From positions 11,421 through 75,420 of the forward strand of contig JBAYGT010000011.1 of the NCBI GenBank assembly GCA_041666525.1: DNA of 64,000 nucleotides. The letters are read 5' to 3'. Source of the DNA: JBAXTZ01 sp041666525. GTDB taxonomy: Bacteria > Bacillota > Negativicutes > JBAXTZ01. The position numbers and the translations under genes are program-made. Each line of letters opens with the position of its first letter. Position 1 is the stretch's first letter. Of this stretch, positions 56,637 through 64,000 are shown one piece after another. The notes beneath the pieces are model-generated. The model was not told where the DNA came from. It saw only the letters and a list, made by a program, of their open reading frames with translations, and did no database searches.

Positions 56637-57824
56637 TTACGGATTTTGAAAAGAATAGAATTTCGGATTAGCATTATGCAAGACCTTTGCCTTAGCGGTA
56701 TCGTCGATATATACACCTTGAGTGTAAAGCGGTATCGTCGCTACCGTTTTGTTGACTCTCAGCGCCTGCTTAACATCAACATAGCGCCAATTCATATCGT
56801 TGTAGTTGCGATAATAGTACCGGCCACGACTAAAGTCGGCAATATCCACCCACAAACAACGATCCATAACTATTTTTCCAGATTCAGTAACCGCGACTGT
56901 TCCCGGAGATTTGATGTTCCCATCAGTGTTGATATTAGGCGCGCCTTCGATGCCGCGTACTGCGCCGACCGGGATATCAATGTTATTGACAATGTTCATC
57001 GCCAGCGTCAAACCGTTGTCTGCGCCGGTAACTGGCAAAGAGGAAGCAGTAAGCGCCACCAATCGCACAAAGCGACTAGCTGGCGTGTAATCACCCGGCA
57101 ATCCCAACATTCCTGTGCCTTGTCCAAATCCCGTTACCTGAACATTATTAATAGTCAGCGGCGGAGCATTGCTGGCACGGAGATTGGCATAATTTTTGAG
57201 GTTGGTCAAATGCCAGTCAAAACTCGGCGAATTTGTCATTACTCCAAATGGGTTTTCAAAAACATGCAGTGTTCCCTGCGTATATTCCAAAACAATGCTC
57301 GCACCGGACTTATCGTGCACGGTATAATGCAGCGGCAGCGAACCGCCGTGATCGTCAGCACCTTTGACCACGCTAATTTTCCCAATATTGTTGCGCACAT
57401 CAGCCACAGTTGCACAAGTAGAAAGCAGCCAGGTAGCAACTTCAGGCTGGGTAATTGTATTCGCACTGGCTGTCGCGTCAAACTTCATATAATCTGCATA
57501 CCCCGGATACAATAACATACCTACAGCCAATCCAGCATCATTCATACCATCGCAAACAATTGGTAAGTTGAGTGCACCAATTCCGACAATCCCATACTTA
57601 GTAGTCCATTTCATCCCGCCCTGACTTCCGTCAGGTAGCATTCCGGTGTATTTAGTACCCGCCGGAATAATCGTGACTATTTCGCCCATCGGAAACGGGT
57701 CTTCCATGGTTCGCGCATAGAACACACAACCGTCGGTGGTAGCAATACGAAAACTGGAACAGGCAAACGCCACAGCAGTTGATAACAACAGACATGCGAT
57801 CAGTAGTAATGCGATTTTTCTCAT
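56637..57824 (-). CDS. Secreted Ntn amide hydrolase, choloylglycine hydrolase/penicillin V acylase family
   Basis: About 395 residues. A signal peptide (MRKIALLLIACLLLSTAVAFA) is followed directly by CSSFRI, so cleavage would expose the catalytic N-terminal Cys of the linear-amide C-N hydrolase family. Asp/Asn positions are conserved: YARTMEDPFP, CDGMNDAGLAVGML, VMTNSPSFDWHL (Asn) and TPASRFVRL (Arg). Family members cleave bile-salt amides, penicillin V or N-acyl-homoserine lactones. An extended -10 (TGCTAAAAT, 57870-57875) and AGAGGAG precede the ATG at 57824. It is a lone gene between the large RNA and the ABC exporter. Substrate unknown; N-acyl peptides are a possibility given the NRPS nearby. 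Confidence 0.9.
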   Translation of the reverse strand: MRKIALLLIACLLLSTAVAFACSSFRIATTDGCVFYARTMEDPFPMGEIVTIIPAGTKYTGMLPDGSQGGMKWTTKYGIVGIGALNLPIVCDGMNDAGLAVGMLLYPGYADYMKFDATASANTITQPEVATWLLSTCATVADVRNNIGKISVVKGADDHGGSLPLHYTVHDKSGASIVLEYTQGTLHVFENPFGVMTNSPSFDWHLTNLKNYANLRASNAPPLTINNVQVTGFGQGTGMLGLPGDYTPASRFVRLVALTASSLPVTGADNGLTLAMNIVNNIDIPVGAVRGIEGAPNINTDGNIKSPGTVAVTESGKIVMDRCLWVDIADFSRGRYYYRNYNDMNWRYVDVKQALRVNKTVATIPLYTQGVYIDDTAKAKVLHNANPKFYSFQNP

Positions 57825-57866
57825 GAAAACATTCTCCTCTTTCAACTAAACGTAAAAATGTACAAG

Positions 57867-57878
57867 GTTATTTTAGCA
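57867..57878 (-). promoter_or_regulatory. Extended -10 promoter of the amide hydrolase
   Basis: TGCTAAAAT on the minus strand (-10 at 57870-57875), about 45 bases before the start codon. The -35 (TTTTTG at 17 bases) is weak, as expected for an extended -10 promoter. Confidence 0.45.
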
Positions 57879-57941
57879 CGCTATTCATTTTTCAAAAACA
57901 TAAATAAGCGCTTTTGCACCACAAAATATGATTCACCAAGT

Positions 57942-57973
57942 AAAAAAGGTTAGAGGCGTAAACCTCGAACCTT
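57942..57973 (-). terminator. Terminator downstream of the ABC exporter
   Basis: Minus-strand stem AAAGGTT-x-GAGG/CCTC-x-AACCTTT with a 6-base loop and trailing T run, about 115 bases after the ABC gene. Confidence 0.87.
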
Positions 57974-57975
57974 TC

Positions 57976-58083
57976 AATATTAATCGTATTCTCCGCCGGA
58001 ATAACCTCGCCTATCTCATTGTCTCGATTTACCTCTGCGTCACCGGCGGCAGGTATATAGATTCCGCGCTCAATTTGCCCCAA
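57976..58083 (-). other. Short reading-frame remnant after the ABC exporter
   Basis: From a TTG at 58083, seven bases past the ABC gene stop, a frame reads in a protein-like way (GQIERGIYIPAAGDAEVNRD...IGEVIPAENTINIERF) but runs straight through the terminator hairpin, so the complete 63-codon frame is unlikely to be a real gene. It may be the tail of a degraded gene. No family recognised. Confidence 0.3.
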
Positions 58084-58089
58084 GATTAA

Positions 58090-59826
58090 TCACAGATTCA
58101 CCTTTTCTTCAACCAGTTGTTTATTCAACATATCGCAAAACGTGCCCGGTTGCTGCGAGAGTTGGGCATAGGACCCTTTCTGCACCAATGCGCCATTTTC
58201 GAGAACAAGAATTTCATCAACTGCTGATAAAGTTTGCAGCCTGTGCGTTACAATGATCAGCGTCCGGTCTTTCAAATGTTCGACCAGTTTATTTATGACT
58301 GCTTCCTCGGTCAGGTAATCCAGCGCCGAGGTCGCCTCGTCGAGAATTATGATCTTCGATTTCTGAAAGAATAGCCGCGCCAGTGCTACCCGCTGTTTTT
58401 CACCACCGGAAAGTTTCACTCCGCGTTCGCCGATTTCCGTATCCAGTCCTTTATCTAATCCGGCAATCATCTCATCCAGCCGCATATATTTCAGCACCTC
58501 GAATATTTTCTCATCGCTGATATTTTCTTCAAACACCAGATTCTCGCGGATTGTTCCGTCGAAGACCGGCGCATCCTGCGAAATATAGGCGAGCTTATCA
58601 TAATACGAGTTCAGGTTGACCGTACTGATATCAACTCCGTCAACTGTCATTTTCCCGGAAACCGGTTTTATCAGCCCGGTTATCAGCTTCAATATCGTTG
58701 ACTTGCCTGCGCCGGTCAATCCGGCAAACGCAGTCGATTTACTGCCCGCCATCGCAAAACTGACGTTCTCCAAAATCACGTTACCGGCATAATCGAAACC
58801 GACATTGTGAAATTCGACACATCCGGATGACACCGCAATCGTCTTGCCATTACCAAGATGCAAATCATCCGGCTGCGACAAGAAATTGTTGAAACGGTTG
58901 TACGCCATTTTGTTGAGTTTGTAATTTACGAACAGTACGTTGAATATCGCAATCGGCTGGTAGACATTTTCAACCAACGCTACCATCGCAACTATTGTAC
59001 CAACCGTCGTTTTTGAATCACTGTACTGAATCACGCCTAATATTATAATTGCAATCTTGATCACTATCACAATCAGATGAAACACAGCAAAAAACAATTC
59101 GTGAATCATTTTGATCTGGGTTTTGGCGCTGACGATCTCGCCAGCTTTTTCGTCCATCAACCGTATTTCCCGGGCATAGCGTTTGTTTATTCTGAACACT
59201 ACCATTTCCATCAACGCCCGGACATATTTTCGCGACAGCCATTCTTCGTTTACCAACACCCGGTTTTTTATCCGGTACAAATATTTCAACAGAAAGTTGG
59301 TCAGCACAAAAACCACAATGTAACCGGCGGCGATAATCCACATGATTTCGAGATTGTATGATCCCAGAAACACCAGACTTATCAATGCGCCCGGCAACAG
59401 CCCTTTGAGAATATGGATATAGAAATCAAACAAAATACTTTTTCCGGCAGCAGCGCCGTTTTCCACCAGCTGCATAATCTGTCCGGTACCATAGTTTTGA
59501 TAACTGGAAAAATCAATCCGGCTGACTTTTCTGATCGCCGCTAATTTGAAGTGCAAATATATGCCAAAATCCAGCTTTGTCTCTGGATAAGTATCAAGAT
59601 AGGCAATCACACATTGCGAAATCATCAACAAGGCGTAAATAATTACCGGCACGCCCAATGCCACAAGCACCGCGTGCAATGAAGAATATGCTCCGTGCAC
59701 GGCGATCAAGTCCAGAATTTTTTGAAAGTATACTATACCGAACGCTGATAATAGCGCCGTGACAATCCCGGCAACCACATTCAGCGTGATCAGTTTCCAA
59801 AACCTTTTTATTACCTGCTTGTACAT
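58090..59826 (-). CDS. ABC exporter, fused permease and ATPase
   Basis: 578 residues: six-helix ABC transmembrane domain (about 15-310) and nucleotide-binding domain (about 340-570). Walker A is GLTGAGKST, Q-loop AYISQDAPVFDG, signature LSGGEKQRVALARL, Walker B IIILDEATSALD and H-loop VTHRL. A half-transporter working as a homodimer, exporting a drug, lipid or peptide. AGGAGG lies nine bases before the ATG. It sits behind a 28-codon leader and two terminator-like hairpins, which suggests induction by ribosome-mediated attenuation, as known for bmrCD in Bacillus subtilis. Confidence 0.94.
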   Translation of the reverse strand: MYKQVIKRFWKLITLNVVAGIVTALLSAFGIVYFQKILDLIAVHGAYSSLHAVLVALGVPVIIYALLMISQCVIAYLDTYPETKLDFGIYLHFKLAAIRKVSRIDFSSYQNYGTGQIMQLVENGAAAGKSILFDFYIHILKGLLPGALISLVFLGSYNLEIMWIIAAGYIVVFVLTNFLLKYLYRIKNRVLVNEEWLSRKYVRALMEMVVFRINKRYAREIRLMDEKAGEIVSAKTQIKMIHELFFAVFHLIVIVIKIAIIILGVIQYSDSKTTVGTIVAMVALVENVYQPIAIFNVLFVNYKLNKMAYNRFNNFLSQPDDLHLGNGKTIAVSSGCVEFHNVGFDYAGNVILENVSFAMAGSKSTAFAGLTGAGKSTILKLITGLIKPVSGKMTVDGVDISTVNLNSYYDKLAYISQDAPVFDGTIRENLVFEENISDEKIFEVLKYMRLDEMIAGLDKGLDTEIGERGVKLSGGEKQRVALARLFFQKSKIIILDEATSALDYLTEEAVINKLVEHLKDRTLIIVTHRLQTLSAVDEILVLENGALVQKGSYAQLSQQPGTFCDMLNKQLVEEKVNL

Positions 59827-59878
59827 AAAAATCCTCCATGCGTTTTTTTGTTCTTGTCATTTCCGTGAATCACTAATA

Positions 59879-59917
59879 ATGCAAAAAGCCCCCTTCTTGT
59901 CAGAAGAGAGCTTTTGT
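59879..59917 (-). terminator. Attenuator hairpin T2 before the ABC exporter
   Basis: Minus-strand AAAAGCTCTCTTCT pairs over 14 bases (three G-T) with AGAAGGGGGCTTTT around a GACA loop, then a T run (GCTTTTTGC). It precedes the ABC start codon by about 60 bases. Confidence 0.75.
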
Positions 59918-59962
59918 ACTCACGCACACAAAAGTTATCGTTTTTCGCAGAGCTAATCGCAA

Positions 59963-59999
59963 CAAAAAAACGCCCTCTTCCATCACCGGAAAAGAGCGC
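59963..59999 (-). terminator. Attenuator hairpin T1 before the ABC exporter
   Basis: Minus-strand CGCTCTTTTCC/GGAAGAGGGCG, 11 pairs, loop GGTGAT, then seven T residues. The 3' arm (GAAGAGGGC) is also complementary over nine bases to the 5' arm of T2 (GCTCTCTTC), so an alternative pairing would remove both terminators. Confidence 0.8.
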
Positions 60000-60027
60000 A
60001 CAAAAAACCGCATAAACGCTGGTTAAA

Positions 60028-60114
60028 TTACCGCAACTTTTTTTCCGGGACAACAAAAATGCTCACAGCAAATAAACTGCTACAGTTACTATTACAGCTA
60101 CTACAGTTAAACAT
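60028..60114 (-). CDS. 28-residue Cys/Ser/Asn-rich leader peptide
   Basis: A small frame beginning MFNCSSCNSNCSS and ending in VVPEKKLR. GAAGGG lies seven bases before the ATG, and a sigma-A promoter is about 50 bases further upstream. The early part has three Cys and six Ser in 13 codons; the middle is hydrophobic. It is followed directly by two mutually exclusive terminators and the ABC exporter, the layout of a regulatory leader peptide. A secreted or modified peptide exported by the ABC protein is the alternative. Confidence 0.6.
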   Translation of the reverse strand: MFNCSSCNSNCSSLFAVSIFVVPEKKLR

Positions 60115-60158
60115 AAGTCATCCCTTCTTCCGCCCAGCGGTAAAATTTATCTCGCTCA

Positions 60159-60187
60159 GGATATACCAAAGTAAAATATATGTCAAG
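60159..60187 (-). promoter_or_regulatory. Sigma-A promoter of the leader-ABC operon
   Basis: On the minus strand TTGACA is followed by 17 bases and TATCCT (a TATATC alternative has a 15-base gap). It lies between the DJ-1 gene and the leader frame. Coordinates are within a base or two. Confidence 0.65.
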
Positions 60188-60223
60188 AAATTTCCTTCAG
60201 GCTTTTTCAGTCTATGCGGCTAT

Positions 60224-60844
60224 TTAAATGAGTGATTCCACTAAACCAAAATAATATTTCGCGTCCTTAGTCTTATATAATTGATACCATGCTTCCAATG
60301 TATTTGCTTTCATTGCACTTATTTTCTTAAATATCTCGTATGAGAACTCTAATGGAGCAAGCCCTGTTGCCGTGATTAAATTGTCATCTACTACTACTGG
60401 TTCATTTAAATAGTATGCGTCTCCAGAATATTCAGGACACACCATTTTTAAGTAATCTTTGTCGTTGCTGGTATGCCTTCTATTGTTCAAAAGACCTTTT
60501 TTAGCCAAAGCAATAGTTGCACCGCAAATCGCAGCTATTATTACTTTTCTCTCAATTAAATCAGAAATAATGGCCATTATTTCTTGATTATTGTCATCCA
60601 TCCAGGTATCGGCACCCGGCAAAATGAGCAAATCCCCTTCATTAAATTGGATATTATCGATACATTCATCCGGTGAAATACTAATTCCGCCCATTGTCCT
60701 AATTGCTTCTGTGGTATTGCCGATTTTGATAATAGATATCGCTTCTTTAGTTTTATCCAAAAAGCGATTGCTGTTCAATTCGGCGGTGATAAATCCAATT
60801 TCCCAATCAGCTAATGTGTCTAGCAGATACAAATATACTTTCAT
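60224..60844 (-). CDS. DJ-1/PfpI family protein
   Basis: 206 residues of the class I glutamine-amidotransferase-like fold. The nucleophile elbow AAICGATIALAKKGLL (Cys near residue 108) and the upstream acidic residue of the DWE segment near residue 14 match the DJ-1/PfpI type. LLILPGADTWMDD is also typical. Members act in stress response, glyoxal repair or protease-like roles; this sub-type is uncharacterised. GAGGG precedes the ATG. It follows the frameshifted phosphotransferase gene by nine bases. Confidence 0.85.
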   Translation of the reverse strand: MKVYLYLLDTLADWEIGFITAELNSNRFLDKTKEAISIIKIGNTTEAIRTMGGISISPDECIDNIQFNEGDLLILPGADTWMDDNNQEIMAIISDLIERKVIIAAICGATIALAKKGLLNNRRHTSNDKDYLKMVCPEYSGDAYYLNEPVVVDDNLITATGLAPLEFSYEIFKKISAMKANTLEAWYQLYKTKDAKYYFGLVESLI

Positions 60845-60853
60845 TTATTTCCC

Positions 60854-61760
60854 TCAAGCTATTTTTGTGTACCAAACAGGTACATTTATCGTAAACCCAT
60901 GATAATGCTCACAAACCGTTTGCGCCTGCCTTAGCATTTTATTTACATCCGCAGCACCGAACGGTACTGCCCATGGAATCGAAAACAGCGCATTAACCGC
61001 TATATATAGTGCCATCAGCCTGAAAAATTCGTCAGGCGGGTTACTCTCAAAGTAGCCGTGTATCTGTCCGACTGCAAAAGCACTACTAATTTGTTGTGAA
61101 AACGGAATCCGGTTGAACCTCCCACGGGTCACCAAAATCCATACGATTAAAATCGACAACGCCTATCCTGCAATTATTCAGTAGCAGATTACTCACATGA
61201 AAATCACCGTGTTGAAAAGTCTGTTTCCTGTCTTCCAGTCCACTTAAATTGCTATTTATAAACTCCAGAAATTTTGTATCGTTATTGCATTTTATCGGAC
61301 ATGCTTCATATTTCAAGCGTTTAATTCTAATCTTCTCCGTATACTTTTTCACCCAAGCGACTTCACTTTCCGGCACGTTGATAGAGTGTAGCTTTCGCAG
61401 CATTTGACCGCTTAACAGCCCATATTTATATTGCTCACTTTCAGAGTAGTTAGTCAAGGCAGTTTCGGCATCGGCACCTTCAACCCAGGAGAGCAATTGA
61501 TACACTTCTGTTCCATCAGCGCAAATTCCGAAGTCAACCGGCTCAGAAGCGGTAATACCGAGCTTTGAAACTAACTGCAGATACTCAAATTCCTTCTGTT
61601 TACGAGCATATTCAGATATGCGTGTAGTTCGAAGGAGATAATTGAGGCCAGCCGAATCTTTAATAAAATATTTTTGATCGCTTGACCACCCTTTCATTAT
61701 CGGCTGGATAACTTTCCAGGTTCTGAACCCCTTGATCTCACTAAAACGATTATAATTCAT
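60854..61760 (-). pseudogene. Aminoglycoside-phosphotransferase-like kinase, frameshifted
   Basis: The first frame (61760 down to about 61118) has a kinase-like fold: FIKDSAGLNYLLR, an acidic motif, QHGDFHVSNLLLNN (catalytic HGDxHxxN) and VVDFNRMDFGDPWE (metal-binding Asp). It should continue with the segment FNRIPFSQQISSAFAVGQIHGYF, which is in another frame (to 60854). The join lies at about 61115-61123, within GGGAGGTTC, where GDPWE-EFNRI is expected; a net shift of one base (two lost or one gained) restores it. So this is a broken gene or a sequencing error. Intact, it would be about 300 residues and could phosphorylate an aminoglycoside or another small hydroxylated compound. Confidence 0.82.
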
Positions 61761-61855
61761 TTCCCTCTCACTTATAAAGGTATCTCAAACCGGCATTGTC
61801 AATTTCAAACACCCTTCCACAAATTGCACGCTTCACACTCCAAACTAATCAAAAT

Positions 61856-62230
61856 TCAACTCTTCGTCGGCGTTCCCTGATGAAATATCATCTGCCAACC
61901 TTTAACGGTTTTTCTCCATATCGAAGATCGCAGCGAAACAAGACGGCTATTATCTGGCATTTCTTTGTCTGTCGTGAATGTTGCCAAAACAATCTCTTCA
62001 GCTAATTGCTGAACCTGAAAACCGGAAATCAAAAATTCAACGCTGGCAATTTTTGTGACTTTCGGCAATTGCTCTAATATGTCTTGTTTGCTATATACCT
62101 CGCCCGAACTACCAAATTCCCGGAAATCATCCGCCAGCAGAACATTTAATTTCTCTGCCGATGCTCTGACCGCAGGCGTTAAAAGCGAAATTTCTAAATT
62201 GTAGATAATTTTCTCAACATCGTTTTTCAT
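61856..62230 (-). CDS. DUF4440/SnoaL-like (NTF2-fold) protein
   Basis: About 124 residues. [42 protein letters not shown] and the later FTTDKE...[19 protein letters not shown] are typical of DUF4440 proteins (small alpha/beta barrels that bind or isomerise small ligands). GAGGAT lies about nine bases before the ATG at 62230. Function not assignable. Confidence 0.85.
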   Translation of the reverse strand: MKNDVEKIIYNLEISLLTPAVRASAEKLNVLLADDFREFGSSGEVYSKQDILEQLPKVTKIASVEFLISGFQVQQLAEEIVLATFTTDKEMPDNSRLVSLRSSIWRKTVKGWQMIFHQGTPTKS

Positions 62231-62266
62231 AATATTTATATCCTCAGACAACTATTGCAGCCGAAA

Positions 62267-62989
62267 TTATCTTTTGATCAGCTTCACAAAATAATCTTTT
62301 GCCGCTATGATCGCTTCATCGCTCGCAATAACTTCGAAAACCACTTTCCCGTCAAAATCCGCCAGCTCAGTTCGGAATATCCGCTCAAAATCGATATTGC
62401 CTTGTCCAAGGGGCAAATGCTCATGAATATTTGCCAGATTGCGGTCAGCGATATGCAGCATTTCCGGTTTTCGCACGGTTACAAGCTTTCCCAAATGCTC
62501 ATAGTCATCGATATGGGCAATATCCAGCAAAAACTTCGCCGCCGGATTTTTTGCAAATAAATATTCCAGCTCTTCCGAATCGTGAAAAATCGGATCCAAC
62601 CGGCTGTTGTTCTCGACGAACAAGGTTACGTCTAGTGCCGCGAAAGTTTGCACTGCAACAGCTATCGCGTCCGTTAGTTGCTCAAGCGGATTAATTACCA
62701 GCAGACTTTTCGCGCACACCGGATGAATGATTATTTGTTTATGACCAAGTTCCCGCAAAATACCAACGAGACACGGCAAATGATCGACAATTTCATCAAC
62801 TGCCAAAACGGCGTGAACAATAGCCGGAAAATTCGCACGCTTAATTTCCGGTAAAATTTCAGCAACAGGTTTCAGCATCAATCCCTTGTTGTCGTACCAC
62901 AACTGTACGAAATCAAAGCCATTCCGACGTGCGAAATCAACCTCGTTCGAGTAAACGTTGAAATATCGTGCCAGACAACCGTATTGCAT
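62267..62989 (-). CDS. Sugar phosphate isomerase/epimerase-like TIM barrel
   Basis: About 240 residues of the xylose-isomerase-like / AP endonuclease 2 superfamily: GFDFVQLWYDNKG, HAVLAVDE, IIHPVCAKS, LFVENNSRLD (catalytic Glu), FLLDIAHIDDYEHLG (Asp/His) and HIADRNLANIHEHLPLGQGNIDF (His). Metal-dependent sugar epimerase/isomerase is the default guess. GAGGG precedes the ATG at 62989. Confidence 0.85.
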   Translation of the reverse strand: MQYGCLARYFNVYSNEVDFARRNGFDFVQLWYDNKGLMLKPVAEILPEIKRANFPAIVHAVLAVDEIVDHLPCLVGILRELGHKQIIIHPVCAKSLLVINPLEQLTDAIAVAVQTFAALDVTLFVENNSRLDPIFHDSEELEYLFAKNPAAKFLLDIAHIDDYEHLGKLVTVRKPEMLHIADRNLANIHEHLPLGQGNIDFERIFRTELADFDGKVVFEVIASDEAIIAAKDYFVKLIKR

Positions 62990-63041
62990 AATAGTCTTCC
63001 CTCTGCTTTTCACTCAGCTACGCTCGTACTCATATAAATAG

Positions 63042-63353
63042 TCATTCTGTGCTCACCAATACCACCCCAACAGAAAAACCGCCTCGCTCTGCGCGTTTCT
63101 TATCAGCAGCTGCAAAAAGATTAGCCTGATCGTATCCAAGCTCTGCAGTCAATGCTAAAACCACTTCGGCGATGTCGGCAAGTTCTTCGAGCGACGGTTC
63201 TTCACAATATTCTTCAAACTCTTCTAATAACTTAGTTCGCAGCAAAGTCTGCCGTTCAGCGCGGTCAGACACAATTTTCGTAATACAAGTTCTGCCGCAA
63301 TTTTTAATTAATTCCGGTATCCGGTCACGTACAAGCTTGTTTTGTAATTCCAT
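63042..63353 (-). CDS. MazG/PRA-PH-like NTP pyrophosphohydrolase
   Basis: About 103 residues. KLVRDRIPELIKN begins the family; LLEEFEEYCEEPSLEELADIAEV supplies the ExxE...ExxD metal site, and DKKRAERGGFSVGVVLV ends it. Members clean up non-canonical nucleotides. The ATG at 63353 has GAGG eight bases upstream. Confidence 0.88.
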   Translation of the reverse strand: MELQNKLVRDRIPELIKNCGRTCITKIVSDRAERQTLLRTKLLEEFEEYCEEPSLEELADIAEVVLALTAELGYDQANLFAAADKKRAERGGFSVGVVLVSTE

Positions 63354-63518
63354 TGCCATTACCTCAAGTAAAACATTCGCCATAAATAAAAAAAGTCCTG
63401 CACATTCATAAAACAAAAAAACAGCACCCGTCAAAACGTCGCCGTATAAATATCAATTCGTCTATATACAATTTGTTATCTCTTGTTATTTACAGAGTTT
63501 ATTTCACACATCGTCTTT

Positions 63519-63556
63519 AAAACAAAACAACCGCCCCGGCTCATCACCGTGCGGTT
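63519..63556 (-). terminator. Terminator of large RNA copy 2
   Basis: Minus-strand AACCGC-CGG/CCG-GCGGTT stem followed by GTTTTGTTTT. Confidence 0.8.
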
Positions 63557-64000
63557 CTTCCTGTCCTGCGGGGTTATCTTGGTCGAAGCTTGCGCTTCAC
63601 CAAGATACGCTCCGAGGTCTTGATGTATCCTCAGTGTCTACACAAACCGTTGTTAGTTTGTGTTCCGTTGTCACCGCCGGTCGCTCTCTCCGGTCGGTTC
63701 TACACATCTACTGCTATCAAAGCTCGCTTCATAGATGGTCGCGGGACTTTCGTTGCCACAGTCCGTGCTTAGCGGTACTGTTCTACTTCCTGGCGACTTT
63801 CTTTAGCCATCGCCAGCTGTTCCAAAAGCCGGGCCGGTTCTACATTCCGGCTGGTCAACTGTCTTTATTGTCTCGGCTGTTACACCGCCCAGTCAACCGA
63901 CTACTCGTTACATCCCGTATCCGGCACTGTAAGCTTGCGCCTACCACCTGTCCAGTGTCCGTTTCCGTCCACCTTCTCCGATACGCTCGTCCTTTGCTAC
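63519..64000 (-). ncRNA. Candidate large structured non-coding RNA, copy 2 (5' end may lie beyond the window)
   Basis: Minus-strand region of at least 480 bases, ending at a terminator and continuing to or past the right edge. Its distal part in the window contains CGTATCGGAG...GGTGGACGGA, matching the 5' part of copy 1. Hairpins include ATCTTGGT-GAAGC-GCAA-GCTTC-ACCAAGAT (GNRA loop, 63576-63606), GTAGGC-GCAA-GCTTAC, ACACAAAC/GTTTGTGT and GGCGA/TCGCC. A GTAGAAC element occurs three times (near 63700, 63780, 63838). As in copy 1, the last hairpin is followed by a G/A-rich linker (GGAAGAACCGC) and terminator. Confidence 0.7.

Noticed and set aside
56646..57515. 289-codon plus-strand reading frame
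   Set aside because: Exactly antisense to the amide hydrolase gene, low-complexity translation, no ribosome-binding site.
63519..64000. CRISPR array or simple repeat region
   Set aside because: The repeated GTAGAAC elements are short and irregularly spaced and lie within hairpins; there is no regular repeat-spacer pattern.

Overview
The window looks like a chromosomal segment of a low-to-mid GC Firmicute, most likely a diderm member of the Negativicutes (Selenomonas / Acidaminococcus / Sporomusa side). This is inferred from gene content, not from a database search. Firmicute traits are a CIRCE-controlled groESL, an ylmH-sepF-divIVA-type cluster, a SpoVB-type flippase, a GerMN lipoprotein and a two-subunit glyQ/glyS next to dnaG-rpoD. 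Two further traits point to Negativicutes: a Selenomonas-type lysine/ornithine decarboxylase, which in that group supplies polyamine to the cell wall, and an HlyD/EmrB pair of the kind used to cross two membranes.

Layout. (1) 1-2467, plus strand: three phage- or ICE-like recombination genes (RecA-fold ATPase running off the left edge, PD-(D/E)XK nuclease, short RadC), then about 0.5 kb of AT-rich non-coding DNA. (2) 3035-36526: a dense housekeeping block, mostly minus strand: groESL; nnr-amidase-gerM; proBA (plus strand); decarboxylase-flippase; tig-clpP-clpX; a long probable transcript nrdR-nrdD-nrdG-radical SAM-pgeF-yggS-sepF-ylmH-divIVA-yggU headed by two NrdR boxes; glyQ-glyS-dgt-dnaG-rpoD followed by tRNA-Asn and a CAT tRNA; yraN; rnhB; tRNA-Pro; emrAB; tRNA-Ser; tadA. 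(3) 36546-53952: a biosynthetic locus of an MFS exporter, a 5232-residue four-module non-ribosomal peptide synthetase (C-A-T, C-A-T-E, C-A-T, C-A-T-reductase) and a STAS protein. The synthetase ends in a fused cyclic-nucleotide-binding-like (Crp-type sensor) domain, which is very unusual. (4) 54079-64000: an accessory region with an exported amidohydrolase, a DUF1883-like protein, a secreted Ntn amide hydrolase, an ABC exporter behind a leader-peptide attenuator, and a run of small enzymes, one frameshifted. It also holds two related, hairpin-rich regions of about 0.5 kb or more (55949-56500 and 63519 to the right edge) that look like large structured non-coding RNAs on the minus strand. The first has its own near-consensus promoter and its own terminator.

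How it fits together. The synthetase should make an N-capped tetrapeptide with one D residue, released reductively as an aldehyde or alcohol. The adjacent MFS protein is the natural exporter. The STAS protein and the fused sensor domain hint at regulatory coupling. The nearby secreted Ntn amidase and attenuator-controlled ABC exporter are plausible but unproven partners in maturation or self-protection. The best candidates for undescribed biology are the sensor-fused NRPS, the paired large RNAs, the leader/tandem-terminator switch before the ABC exporter, and an NrdD that appears to lack its glycyl-radical C-terminus.
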